Part shown: piece by piece, positions 1 through 7,482 of the stretch
How positions within the stretch are numbered: the stretch's first letter is position 1
How the letters are laid out: every line of letters begins with the position of its first letter
NCBI GenBank assembly: GCA_903837305.1
Contig: CAILUB010000164.1
Location: 1-10,863, forward strand
Direction of reading: 5' to 3'
Length of the DNA stretch: 10,863 nucleotides
Source of the DNA: an uncultured Cytophagaceae bacterium
GTDB taxonomy: Bacteria; Bacteroidota; Bacteroidia; Cytophagales; Spirosomataceae
Notes under the pieces: model-generated
The model's input: only the letters and a program-made list of their open reading frames with translations
What the model was told of the DNA's origin: nothing
The model's database searches: none
Made by a program: the position numbers and the translations under genes

Positions 1-1249
1 ATTTGCTGAATTAAATGGATGGGAAGCAGAGTCAGAAGCAGGTTCATTGCTAGGTGGCTTAGGGATTTCAGCAGATTTGCATTATACCTTATTGAAGGAT
101 TTGAATGGATCTGATAAAGTGAAGGTATTACTAGCACAAGCTTTATTTGGTAACCCAGATATTTTATTATTAGATGAGCCTACGAATAACTTGGATATCG
201 ATTCCATTTTATGGTTAGAGGGCTATTTAATGAACTTCAAGAATACGGTTATTGTGGTATCTCACGATCGTCACTTCTTAGATAATGTGTGTACGCACAT
301 TGCTGACTTAGATTTTGGCAAAATTCAATTATACGGTGGTACCTATACATTCTGGTATGAATCATCACAATTAGCCGCACGTCAACGTACGGATCAGAAT
401 AAAAAGACCGACTAAAAACGGAAAGAATTAGAAGAGTTTATCCGCCGTTTCTCAGCGAATGTGGCGAAGTCGAAACAAGCGACATCTCGTCAAAAAATGT
501 TAGATAAATTACAAGTAGATGATATCAAGCCCTCTTCTCGTAAATATCCTTTCATTAATTTCAAGCCAGAGCGCGAAGCAGGTGATCAATTGTTAAGTGT
601 TGTCAACCTTTCGGCGAAAACTGACGATGGAACGCCTTTATTCACAAATCTTTCCTTCACTATTAATAAAGGGGATAAAGTAGCCCTTTTAGCGAAGGAT
701 TCTTTGGCAATCACTGCCTTATTAGACATTCTAGCAGGTGAAAACACGAACTTCACGGGAGAATTTACTTGGGGAGTAACCACGACTCAGACGTATTTGC
801 CTAATGATAATGCCAAATACTTCCAAGATGATTCAATGAATCTTGTGGATTGGTTACGTCAATACTCCGTAGAGAAAGATGAAAGCTTCATCCGTGGCTT
901 CTTAGGCCGAATGTTATTCTCAGGAGATGAGGCCTTGAAAAAATGTACAGTTATATCTGGAGGTGAAAAACAACGTTGTATGTTCTCTCGCATGATGTTG
1001 TCAGGTGCGAACGTGCTCTTATTTGACGAGCCTACAAATCACTTGGACTTAGAATCCATCACCGCCTTGAATAATGGGATGATTGAGTTTCCAGGAACGA
1101 TGCTTTTCACTTGCCATGATCACCAGTTGACAGATACAGTGGCGAATCGGGTCATTGAAATCGGTTCTAAAGGCCAATTAGATAAGTTAATGACTTATGA
1201 TGAGTTCATTACTGACCCATCTGTGAAAGCGCAAAGAGCCGCTCTCTAA
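1..1249 (+). pseudogene. ABC-F family ATPase (YbiT-like), 5'-truncated by the window edge and interrupted by an in-frame stop
   Basis: ABC-F proteins are soluble ATPases with two ABC domains and no membrane segments; they act on the ribosome. The frame is open from base 2, so the true start and the first Walker A lie outside the window. NBD1 shows a signature-like LNGSDK (101-118), Walker B ILLLDEPTNNLD (161-196) and switch SHDRH (260-274). A TAA at 413-415 then stops translation in the linker. The same frame continues at once with KRKELEEFIRRFSANVAKSK, the usual ABC-F linker, so this is a nonsense codon and not a frameshift. NBD2 follows with SGGEK, DEPTNHLD and CHD, ending in a normal C-terminus. 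The NBD2 Walker A is degenerate (AKDSLAIT, 692-715), which I believe relatives share. The second half could restart at GTG 461 or ATG 497. A sequencing error is also possible. YbiT-like kinship is inferred from the linker and the NNLD/NHLD boxes; it does not look like an antibiotic-resistance ABC-F. Confidence 0.85.
413..415 (+). other. In-frame TAA stop inside the ABC-F linker
   Basis: Codons before it read QNKKTD and codons after it read KRKELEEF, both in the frame that starts at base 2. Family members usually carry an acidic residue here. GAA to TAA is a single-base change, so a recent nonsense mutation or a base-call error fits best. The stop lies in the linker between the two ATPase domains. 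Confidence 0.9.
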
Positions 1250-1261
1250 AAAGAAACAAAT

Positions 1262-1296
1262 AAAAAAGGCCAGCACGAAAGCGCTGGCCTTTTTTT
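1262..1296. terminator. Bidirectional intrinsic terminator between the converging ABC-F and gapN-like genes
   Basis: Stem GGCCAGC (1268-1274) pairs with GCTGGCC (1283-1289). An A-C mismatch and a C-G pair then close a GAAA loop. Six A before the stem and seven T after it extend the pairing and give a U-tract on either strand. It lies 13 bp after the ABC-F stop and 17 bp after the stop of the gene on the other strand, so it can end transcription from both sides. Confidence 0.9.
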
Positions 1297-1312
1297 ATGA
1301 ATCAATATCAAC

Positions 1313-2935
1313 TTACAAGATAAACCGCGTCGATAAGAAATTCGATTGCTGGTTCTCCACGATCGCGTTTACGATATCTTTATTCGATTGAGTCGCTTTT
1401 GTCGCTACCACCGTACGAATAGAGAAGGAGCGTAAAGCTGCTGTAACTGAAAGTGTACCTTCTGCAGAATCCTTACGGCCTGTGAAAGGGAACGAATCCG
1501 GTCCACGCTGGCATTGTGCATTAATGTTCACACGGGAAACTTGGTTCACTGTCGCATCGATTAATTCGGAGATTTGGTTTACATCCGTACCGAAGATCGC
1601 CACTTGCTGTCCATGAGACGATTCGTGGATATAATCGATTGGCTCATCTAAGCTTTCGAATGGAACTACTGGAACTACAGGACCAAATTGCTCTTCATGC
1701 CAAACCTTCATCTTACTTGTTACTGGATACAATAAGGCTGGGAAGAAGATAGATTTGAAGTTCTCGCCACCGTGTTCGTTCATCACTTTAGCACCGTGCA
1801 GCTTCGCATCTTCAATCAATTCAGTTAAATAAGCTGGCTTATTCGGTTCAGGAAGTGGTGTGATTTGAACACCTGGTTCCCACATCATGCCTAATTTTAG
1901 TGCTTCAATTTTCTTCGCTAATCCTTCGTTGAATTTATCAGCAAGCGATTTATGTACAAAGATGATTTTTACCGCTGTACAACGTTGTCCGTTGAATGAA
2001 AGAGAACCTAAAAGACACTCGTTAATGGCAGAATCTAAGTCAGCACTTTCCGTTACGATCGCTGCATTCTTAGCATCTAAGCCTAAAATGGCGCGTAAAC
2101 GGTTAACTTTCGGGTGCATCTTCTTTAATTTATCAGCTACTTTAGATGATCCAATTAAAGTCAATACATCGATTTTTCCTGATTCCATTAATTGAGGAAT
2201 GATCGAATTTCCACGACCATACAATGTGTTAATGACACCTGCTGGGAATGAATCCTTGAATGCTTCTAATAATGGGTAGTGTAATAATGTACCGTGTTTC
2301 GGTGGTTTGAATAAGACGATATTACCCATAATTAAAGCTGGGATTAGCGTTGTAAAGGTTTCATTCAACGGGTAGTTGAATGGTCCCATACAAAGTACCA
2401 CGCCTAAAGGTGAGCGTCTTACTTGACCGATAATTCCTTCTTCGATTAAGAATGTAGAGGAGTTACGATCGATATCTTTCAAAGCACCGATGGTATCATA
2501 AATGTACTGAACGGTACGGTCGAATTCTTTTTGAGAATCACCTAGTGATTTACCAATCTCCCACATTAATAGTTTAACTACTTCGTCGCGCTTTTGAATC
2601 ATTTTCTGCGTGAATTTCTCTACACATTCGATTCGTTGAGCAACTGTCATAGATGGCCATTCGCCACGGCCATTTGAATAAGCCTTTACGCCAGCATACA
2701 AAACTTCCATGGCATCTGCTGCATCCGTGATAGGATAGGAACCAATACGTTTTTGCTCGAAACCTTTGTCTGTTTTCACGTAGATAGGAGACCAAACGTC
2801 TTGCGTCTTGCCTTTCCATTGACGCATCTCGCCATTGACCAAATATTCTTTTTGTTCAATAGGTTGCGTAAGATCGAATTCTTTAGGGATTTCCCCAGCA
2901 ACAGGGAAGAGTGTTTGTAAATTGCTTTCTGGCAT
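1313..2935 (-). CDS. gapN: NADP-dependent non-phosphorylating glyceraldehyde-3-phosphate dehydrogenase-like aldehyde dehydrogenase
   Basis: This is a cytoplasmic aldehyde dehydrogenase of 540 residues, somewhat longer than classical GapN (about 475-500) because of an N-terminal extension of roughly 50 residues. GapN oxidises glyceraldehyde 3-phosphate directly to 3-phosphoglycerate, making NADPH and bypassing the ATP-yielding glycolytic step. Visible family marks are GPFNYPLNE (184-192, oxyanion Asn187), FKPPKHG (209-215), the nucleophile in GQRCTAVK (Cys319), EEQFGPVVP (414-422) and a C-terminal QRGPDSFPF (476-484), which resembles the GapN substrate loop. Odd point: the usual catalytic-base motif ELGGK is LGLDAKN (284-290), so the expected Glu is Gly, with an Asp two residues later. 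The start is ATG with no Shine-Dalgarno. The gene stands alone, 128 bp from the operon upstream, with a terminator after it. The exact substrate is inferred; another aldehyde is possible. Confidence 0.8.
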   Translation of the reverse strand: MPESNLQTLFPVAGEIPKEFDLTQPIEQKEYLVNGEMRQWKGKTQDVWSPIYVKTDKGFEQKRIGSYPITDAADAMEVLYAGVKAYSNGRGEWPSMTVAQRIECVEKFTQKMIQKRDEVVKLLMWEIGKSLGDSQKEFDRTVQYIYDTIGALKDIDRNSSTFLIEEGIIGQVRRSPLGVVLCMGPFNYPLNETFTTLIPALIMGNIVLFKPPKHGTLLHYPLLEAFKDSFPAGVINTLYGRGNSIIPQLMESGKIDVLTLIGSSKVADKLKKMHPKVNRLRAILGLDAKNAAIVTESADLDSAINECLLGSLSFNGQRCTAVKIIFVHKSLADKFNEGLAKKIEALKLGMMWEPGVQITPLPEPNKPAYLTELIEDAKLHGAKVMNEHGGENFKSIFFPALLYPVTSKMKVWHEEQFGPVVPVVPFESLDEPIDYIHESSHGQQVAIFGTDVNQISELIDATVNQVSRVNINAQCQRGPDSFPFTGRKDSAEGTLSVTAALRSFSIRTVVATKATQSNKDIVNAIVENQQSNFLSTRFIL

Positions 2936-2981
2936 TGTCTTTGTTATTAATTTTTACAAATTTCCGGATTTAGTACATTTC

Positions 2982-3006
2982 AAATAATTGACTGAATCAA
3001 TTATTT
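2982..3006. promoter_or_regulatory. Perfect inverted repeat upstream of the gapN-like gene (possible operator)
   Basis: AAATAATTGA (2982-2991) and TCAATTATTT (2997-3006) are exact reverse complements separated by CTGAA. The site is 46 bp upstream of the dehydrogenase start, where a regulator could act on the promoter. The arms are AU-rich with only two G-C pairs and no U-tract follows, so it is a poor terminator. The rest of the gap (2936-3063) has no gene and no full TAnnTTTG box on the minus strand; the nearest matches are ATTATTTG, inside the repeat, and GAAATTTG at 2957-2964. Confidence 0.45.
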
Positions 3007-3063
3007 AAATAGTGCAACGTTTTTCCGGTTATTTACTAAATTAAAGACAGTAATTGCGAAAGA

Positions 3064-3246
3064 TTACTCCTTTTTTAAGGTATATTTTCTTCTTATTTTA
3101 TTGATGATGAACTTATTTTGTTCGGTGAAACTGGCTGGATGCAAAAGATTATAGGCGTCAGACCAAGTTTTAAATAGGTCAGGTTCTGCCGCAGAAAAAG
3201 AGGCGGAGCAGATGTTTTTTTGGGATAGGTATTCACTAAATTCCAT
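3064..3246 (-). CDS. Conserved-looking small hypothetical protein, 60 residues
   Basis: This is a small acidic-then-basic protein without signal peptide or membrane segment. It reads MEFSEYLSQKNI at the N-terminus, AEPDLFKTWSDAYNLLHPAS in the middle and FTEQNKFIINKIRRKY near the C-terminus. The ATG at 3244-3246 is chosen because it begins the soluble sequence; further upstream the frame only reads through the shadow of the MFS gene. It overlaps the MFS gene's end by 11 bp, so translation is probably coupled. From memory, short Bacteroidota proteins with an 'AEP...W...HP.SFT.QK..LIN.IRRKY' pattern exist, so I think the gene is real, but I know no function. It is the last gene of the queA string. 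Confidence 0.7.
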   Translation of the reverse strand: MEFSEYLSQKNICSASFSAAEPDLFKTWSDAYNLLHPASFTEQNKFIINKIRRKYTLKKE

Positions 3247-4417
3247 AGGTCCAATTTCTTTTTTTCGTCCACAGTAGTAAAAACGCAAGCAAAGATAACA
3301 AAGCTGCCAGTAAAAAAGGTATCGGAATTTGACTTGCAACACCTTGGTAAATTTCACCAGATACATAAGCTCCAATGCCGATGCCAGCCTCTAATGCGAT
3401 ATACATCGTGGCCATTGCGCGTCCCATGTGGTTTTTGTCGCCTAAGTCATTTGTCCAGGCGGCTAAAGTAGGAGTATTGAATCCCCAAGCGATTCCATAA
3501 ATGATCGCTGAGGCAATAAATAGATAAGAATTCGCTGTAAATACCAATAAAAACATCGATAGGCTTAACATAAAGCAGCCAAAAATCAATACCGGAATTC
3601 GTCCATATTGATCAGAGGCTTTGGAAAAAAAGATCCGAATAACAATCGAAGAAACAGTATAAATAGTGAAATACAAGCCCTTATTTGTCCATCCTACTAC
3701 TTTAGAGGCATCTGGAATTAAGGTGATCATGGCACCGGCTGAAAAGGAAACGAACAACATAACCCAAAATACTGGAATCACTTTGGGTTCAAATACGTCC
3801 TTCCATCCAATGCGAAAGAGGGAGAGACTGAAGCGTGATTTCATGGCTTTGGGCAAGGTCTCCTTCATTCGACTTAGAATAAGAATGGATGCTAGGGCAA
3901 AGACGGAGGAGATGTAAAACATTTGGTCTGAGCCATAGTGCGCAGCTAAAAAGCTACCAATGGCAGGTCCAATGGACATTCCTGTCGCTGTAAAGATGCC
4001 CAAGCTACCTTGTGCTTCTCCTCTGCGGTCCTCGGGTATTATATCTGCAACATAGGCTGCCGTAGCTGTGGGTTTTGTACCCGTAGACATTCCGTGTAGG
4101 AAGCGTAGGAATAAAAAACCCTGAACTGTATGTAATAAAGGATAAAGTCCTCCACATATGAAGCAAACAAGGGATCCAAAAGCCATAATGGGAATTCGGC
4201 CAACATGGTCAGTCAATTTACCAGAAAAGGGACGTGAGAAACCTGCCGCAAGTGTGAATAAAGCAATCGTGTACCCGATGTATTCTTTACCCCCTAGACT
4301 TGCTAAATAATCCGGTAACTCCGGAATGATCATCGAGAAGCTAGCAGAAAACAGAAAGTTACTCAAGCAAAGCAAAAAGAAGGATAAAGTGTAAAGAGAC
4401 GGTTTTCTTGCGGTCAT
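3236..4417 (-). CDS. Major facilitator superfamily transporter, probable DHA1-type drug/proton antiporter
   Basis: This is a 393-residue inner-membrane protein, the normal length for a 12-helix MFS carrier. Helix 1 spans about residues 9-31. The loop 2-3 motif A is GKLTDHVGRIP (66-76) and its repeat in the second half is SKASDQYGRIP (265-275). RFLHGMSTG (105-113) matches motif B in helix 4. GMSIGPAIGSF (146-156) resembles the antiporter motif C (GPxxG) of helix 5, which suggests proton-driven export. The substrate cannot be told; multidrug or metabolite efflux is an inference. Its ATG follows the RND gene's TAA directly (TAAATG on the minus strand, 4415-4420) and its end overlaps the small gene, so it is surely co-transcribed with both. 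It is intact, with no frameshift. Confidence 0.88.
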   Translation of the reverse strand: MTARKPSLYTLSFFLLCLSNFLFSASFSMIIPELPDYLASLGGKEYIGYTIALFTLAAGFSRPFSGKLTDHVGRIPIMAFGSLVCFICGGLYPLLHTVQGFLFLRFLHGMSTGTKPTATAAYVADIIPEDRRGEAQGSLGIFTATGMSIGPAIGSFLAAHYGSDQMFYISSVFALASILILSRMKETLPKAMKSRFSLSLFRIGWKDVFEPKVIPVFWVMLFVSFSAGAMITLIPDASKVVGWTNKGLYFTIYTVSSIVIRIFFSKASDQYGRIPVLIFGCFMLSLSMFLLVFTANSYLFIASAIIYGIAWGFNTPTLAAWTNDLGDKNHMGRAMATMYIALEAGIGIGAYVSGEIYQGVASQIPIPFLLAALLSLLAFLLLWTKKRNWTYGI

Positions 4418-6793
4418 TTACAAATCTTCTTCTAAAATGGTGGCAATTTCCTTTTTATTAAGACCTAATAAGAAAGCTGGTAATAGGATTAGGTTGCAAA
4501 TCATGGCCATCAACAAGGTAACTGAAACCAATATCCCTAGGGCTTGCGTACCTTTAAAAGTAGATGCCGTAAAGATAAAGAAGCCAAAAAACAGAATCAT
4601 CGCTGTATAGAACATAGAAACCCCCGTTTTTAGAATGGTTGTTTGTACTGCTTTTTGCACATTTTGATTGTTTTTAGCCCATTCCTCCTTGTAACGAGTT
4701 AAGAAATAGATGGTACCATCACTAGAAATTCCGAAGGCGATGGAGAAGATTAATATGGTACTAGGCTTTAAGGCAATGCCAAAATAGCCCATCAATCCAG
4801 CCGTTATAATCAATGGAATTAAGCTAGGTAGGGTAGAGATTAACACCATTTTCCAGGAACGGAATAGGAGCGCCATCAAAATACAAATCAAGATGATAGC
4901 CGTAATCGTACTCTCGATTAGGTTGACTTGTAAGTATTCAGTTTGGAAAGCATAGATGACAGAATTGCCTGTCACATCAGCTTGATACCCTCGTTTATTA
5001 CCTACAGGCAGTAATTCTCCCGATTCAATATCGGTTCTAAAAATGCTATCAATTTTAGGCTGAATTTCGTCGAATAATTGTTTCGTTCGAACGGTTCCTG
5101 CGTCTTGCATTTGGAAACTAATACGTGTGAAACGTTTGTCTTTATCAATGAATCCAGCAAATAGATTATTGTTTTTGCCATCAAGGCTTGATTGGAAGTC
5201 CTTTAGTTTAGCTAGTTCGTCGATTCCTGGCAAGGTAAAATACTTCGGGTCACCCCCACGATACACCTGGTATAGGTATTTAGTGGCAGTTAAAATCGAA
5301 AGACCTTGAGTGAATTCAGGATACTTAGCTACTAATTTTTCGGTTCTTTTTATTTTGGCCAAAAGCTCTGGCGTCAATGCTCTTCCTTTCTCAAATGCAT
5401 CAATATTTACTTCAAAAGGCATTACGCCCTTAAATCGATCTTCTACAAACTTTAAATCGGTATAGATGGCATTATCGCGTGGTAAATCATCTACGATATA
5501 ACCCACAGCCTGAATTTTACTCAAGCCATAGAAAGAGATAACCAACACGATCGAAATGAAACTATAAATAAATTTCCGGTGGTGCAGTACCCAAATATCA
5601 ACCCTGTTTAAGAATTTATTCACTCTCACCGACTCAAAATGCGCTAAATCTTTCTGCTGAGGGGGAGCCAAGAAACTAAAGAATATAGGAATCAATACCA
5701 GCGAAACGAAGAAGGTGATCATCACATTCAACGCGGCCACAATCCCAAATTCGACTAATAAAGCGGAACCCGTAAAGGCGAATACACCAAAGCCGATTGA
5801 AGTGGTTAAATTAGCTAAAAACAACGTTCTACCCACTTTAGACGCACTTTCAATCAAGGATTCTTCTTTTGATTTCCCAGCAAGATAGGTCTCGTGGTAT
5901 TTATTCAATAGGAAAATCACATTCGGTATACCGATGACGACAATCAAAGGCGGGATCAAACCAGATAATAGTGTAATCTTAAATCCAAAGAAAACAATCG
6001 TGGCTAATGAGGCCAAAATGCCTACTAGAACCACGATGTTGGCAAAGAAGACAACCTGTAGAGATCGGAAGAAGAACAACAAGATGAGCGATGTCACTAA
6101 AATGGCCAAGCCTAAGAATAGGCTTAATTCTTTCGTAACCTGCGACGTATATTCTGTACGAATGAAAGGCATGCCCGTCATGTGTACCGTATGCTTCATT
6201 TTCGCTTGGTATTGTTCGCCTAAAGCTTTGATGTTTTTTACCAAAGTGATACGTCCTTTGTCGTTAATGACTTTTTGATCCAACGTAATCAACAGCAAAT
6301 GCGTTTTCAAATCTTCCGTGTAAAGGAAGTTTTTGTAGATGGGTAAATGGTCTAATTTGGATTTAAAATCAGCTAGATTGCTCTCATTTAATGTTTTTGT
6401 ACTATCCAACACCATTCGCGTCTTGAATTTCTTCTCTAACGAATCGATGTATAATTCTGGAAGCGTAGCGAGAGAAAGTACGTTTTTGATGCCAGCTTGC
6501 TTCTTAACCTCATTGCTCAGATCGCGCCAAGCTTCAAACTCAGCGGGACTAAAAATTTGGGAATTTTCAACTGCAATCACCATTACCGCCCCATCCTCGC
6601 CGTATTTCTTTTTAAATCCTTCGTAGAGTTGAAAGCGCTCATCGGAGGCAGGAAGAATCTTGGCGAGTTCGTAGCTGAGTTGGATTTGGCTTGCTTTAAA
6701 CCCCAGGCCAATCGTTAACACCAATATAAATCCCAATAATGGAAATTTATAGTGAAGGATACTTTTACCAATCCAATTCCAAGCGTTTTTCAT
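4418..6793 (-). CDS. RND superfamily transporter, MMPL/COG1033-type
   Basis: This is a 791-residue inner-membrane protein with the RND layout: helix 1 (about 15-33), a large outer loop (34-221), helices 2-6 (about 222-375), helix 7 (about 408-426), a second outer loop (427-620) and helices 8-12 (about 622-777). The two halves carry related sterol-sensing-like stretches, GIPNVIFLLNKYHE (288-301) and GISSDGTIYFLTRYKEE (688-704). MMPL-type pumps use proton-relay Asp residues in helices 4 and 10. Here only Asp692 in the second half is present; the first half has Pro290-Asn291. Members move lipids or other hydrophobic molecules, but the cargo here is unknown. The absence of periplasmic-adaptor or outer-membrane genes nearby argues against a tripartite drug pump. 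The gene starts 3 nt after the ispD stop. HpnN (hopanoid transport) is an alternative, but no hopanoid genes are seen. Confidence 0.85.
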   Translation of the reverse strand: MKNAWNWIGKSILHYKFPLLGFILVLTIGLGFKASQIQLSYELAKILPASDERFQLYEGFKKKYGEDGAVMVIAVENSQIFSPAEFEAWRDLSNEVKKQAGIKNVLSLATLPELYIDSLEKKFKTRMVLDSTKTLNESNLADFKSKLDHLPIYKNFLYTEDLKTHLLLITLDQKVINDKGRITLVKNIKALGEQYQAKMKHTVHMTGMPFIRTEYTSQVTKELSLFLGLAILVTSLILLFFFRSLQVVFFANIVVLVGILASLATIVFFGFKITLLSGLIPPLIVVIGIPNVIFLLNKYHETYLAGKSKEESLIESASKVGRTLFLANLTTSIGFGVFAFTGSALLVEFGIVAALNVMITFFVSLVLIPIFFSFLAPPQQKDLAHFESVRVNKFLNRVDIWVLHHRKFIYSFISIVLVISFYGLSKIQAVGYIVDDLPRDNAIYTDLKFVEDRFKGVMPFEVNIDAFEKGRALTPELLAKIKRTEKLVAKYPEFTQGLSILTATKYLYQVYRGGDPKYFTLPGIDELAKLKDFQSSLDGKNNNLFAGFIDKDKRFTRISFQMQDAGTVRTKQLFDEIQPKIDSIFRTDIESGELLPVGNKRGYQADVTGNSVIYAFQTEYLQVNLIESTITAIILICILMALLFRSWKMVLISTLPSLIPLIITAGLMGYFGIALKPSTILIFSIAFGISSDGTIYFLTRYKEEWAKNNQNVQKAVQTTILKTGVSMFYTAMILFFGFFIFTASTFKGTQALGILVSVTLLMAMICNLILLPAFLLGLNKKEIATILEEDL

Positions 6794-6796
6794 AGA

Positions 6797-7462
6797 TTAT
6801 TTTAGTAAGACCTCCGCTAATAATAAATCCTCTGGTGTAGTGATTTTGATATTTATATAAGATCCTTCTACTAGGTTTATGTGTATGCCTAAAGCTTCTA
6901 CCACTCGCGCATCATCCGTGAAATCATGCGAATATTCCTGTTTGAATGCTTCTTTTAGATCTTTCACAGAGAAGATTTGGGGTGTTTGTATCAAACGTAT
7001 TGTCTCTCTATTTAAGTGCTCGAAACGTTCTTTTTCAGCGGAATAAAAACGAACCGAATCTTTCGAAGCTACCGCTAGTACTGCATTTCCATTCTGAGCA
7101 GCTTCATGGAAACTAGTAGAAATCAATGTGGGCTCAATCAAGGGTCTTACTCCATCGTGAATAGCTACTAATCCGTCCTCTGTCAAGGTCTGAATCGCAT
7201 TTTGGCTACTTTGGAATCTAGAATTCCCTCCAGCTACTAATCGATGTGGTATAGTGGGCAGGTTTGAAATCAGTGATTCCCAGGTATTAAATTGATCCGC
7301 TGGCAACACGATTAATAATTCAGTAGAAGCATCTGCCTCATAAAATGCCTTGAGTGTATGATATAAAATGGGTTTGCCCTGCAAAAGCAAAAATTGCTTA
7401 GGGACCGTACTTTGCATACGCTGGCCGGAGCCCCCTGCGACAATAATGGCATATTTTTTCAA
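6797..7462 (-). CDS. ispD: 2-C-methyl-D-erythritol 4-phosphate cytidylyltransferase
   Basis: IspD joins CTP and methylerythritol phosphate to form CDP-methylerythritol in the MEP route to isoprenoids; it is cytoplasmic. At 221 residues it has the usual length. The nucleotide loop is AGGSGQRM (9-16) with Arg15, followed by PKQF (21-24, Lys22), HDGVRP (102-107, Asp103), an Arg152 region with QTPQIF (159-164), TDD (182-184) and INIKITTPEDL (203-213, Lys206). All expected catalytic positions are present. The start codon is TTG (7460-7462): an in-frame TAA lies four codons upstream with no ATG or GTG between, and the next Met is residue 16, inside the active-site loop. It follows queA by 20 nt and precedes the RND gene by 3 nt. 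An adjacent ispF or fusion is not seen. Confidence 0.96.
   Translation of the reverse strand: MKKYAIIVAGGSGQRMQSTVPKQFLLLQGKPILYHTLKAFYEADASTELLIVLPADQFNTWESLISNLPTIPHRLVAGGNSRFQSSQNAIQTLTEDGLVAIHDGVRPLIEPTLISTSFHEAAQNGNAVLAVASKDSVRFYSAEKERFEHLNRETIRLIQTPQIFSVKDLKEAFKQEYSHDFTDDARVVEALGIHINLVEGSYINIKITTPEDLLLAEVLLK
7460..7462 (-). other. TTG start codon of ispD
   Basis: The codon pairs with CAA on the plus strand and gives a protein beginning MKKYAIIVAGG, the family's normal N-terminus. No ATG or GTG lies between it and the upstream in-frame TAA. A weak start just downstream of queA may lower IspD output relative to QueA; that effect is inferred. Confidence 0.8.
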
Positions 7463-7482
7463 AGCAAACCCGATTTATTCGA

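Noticed and set aside
400..470. Frameshift, or two separate neighbouring genes, between the ABC-F halves
   Set aside because: Both halves are in the same frame and the intervening codons continue the normal linker; only the one TAA codon breaks it.
1..1249. Antibiotic-resistance (ribosome protection) ABC-F gene
   Set aside because: The linker and box sequences fit the YbiT-like housekeeping group, there are no resistance or mobile genes nearby, and the gene is interrupted.
2982..3006. Terminator of the queA operon
   Set aside because: The stem is nearly all A-T and no U-tract follows it on the minus strand, so an operator-like site is the better reading.
3246..3375. N-terminal 43-residue extension of the small protein with Tyr/Phe/Cys-rich sequence
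   Set aside because: It lies wholly inside the MFS gene in another frame and reads as low-quality hydrophobic shadow; the soluble conserved-looking part begins at the ATG of 3246.
5934..6626. Long open frames on the plus strand opposite the RND gene, and similar ones opposite gapN and queA
   Set aside because: They mirror strong coding genes, show no recognisable protein motifs and have basic or serine-rich composition typical of antisense shadows.
4418..6793. Hopanoid transporter HpnN or part of a tripartite drug pump
   Set aside because: No squalene-cyclase or other hopanoid genes, and no adaptor or TolC-like genes are in the window; length and motifs only support the general MMPL/RND group.
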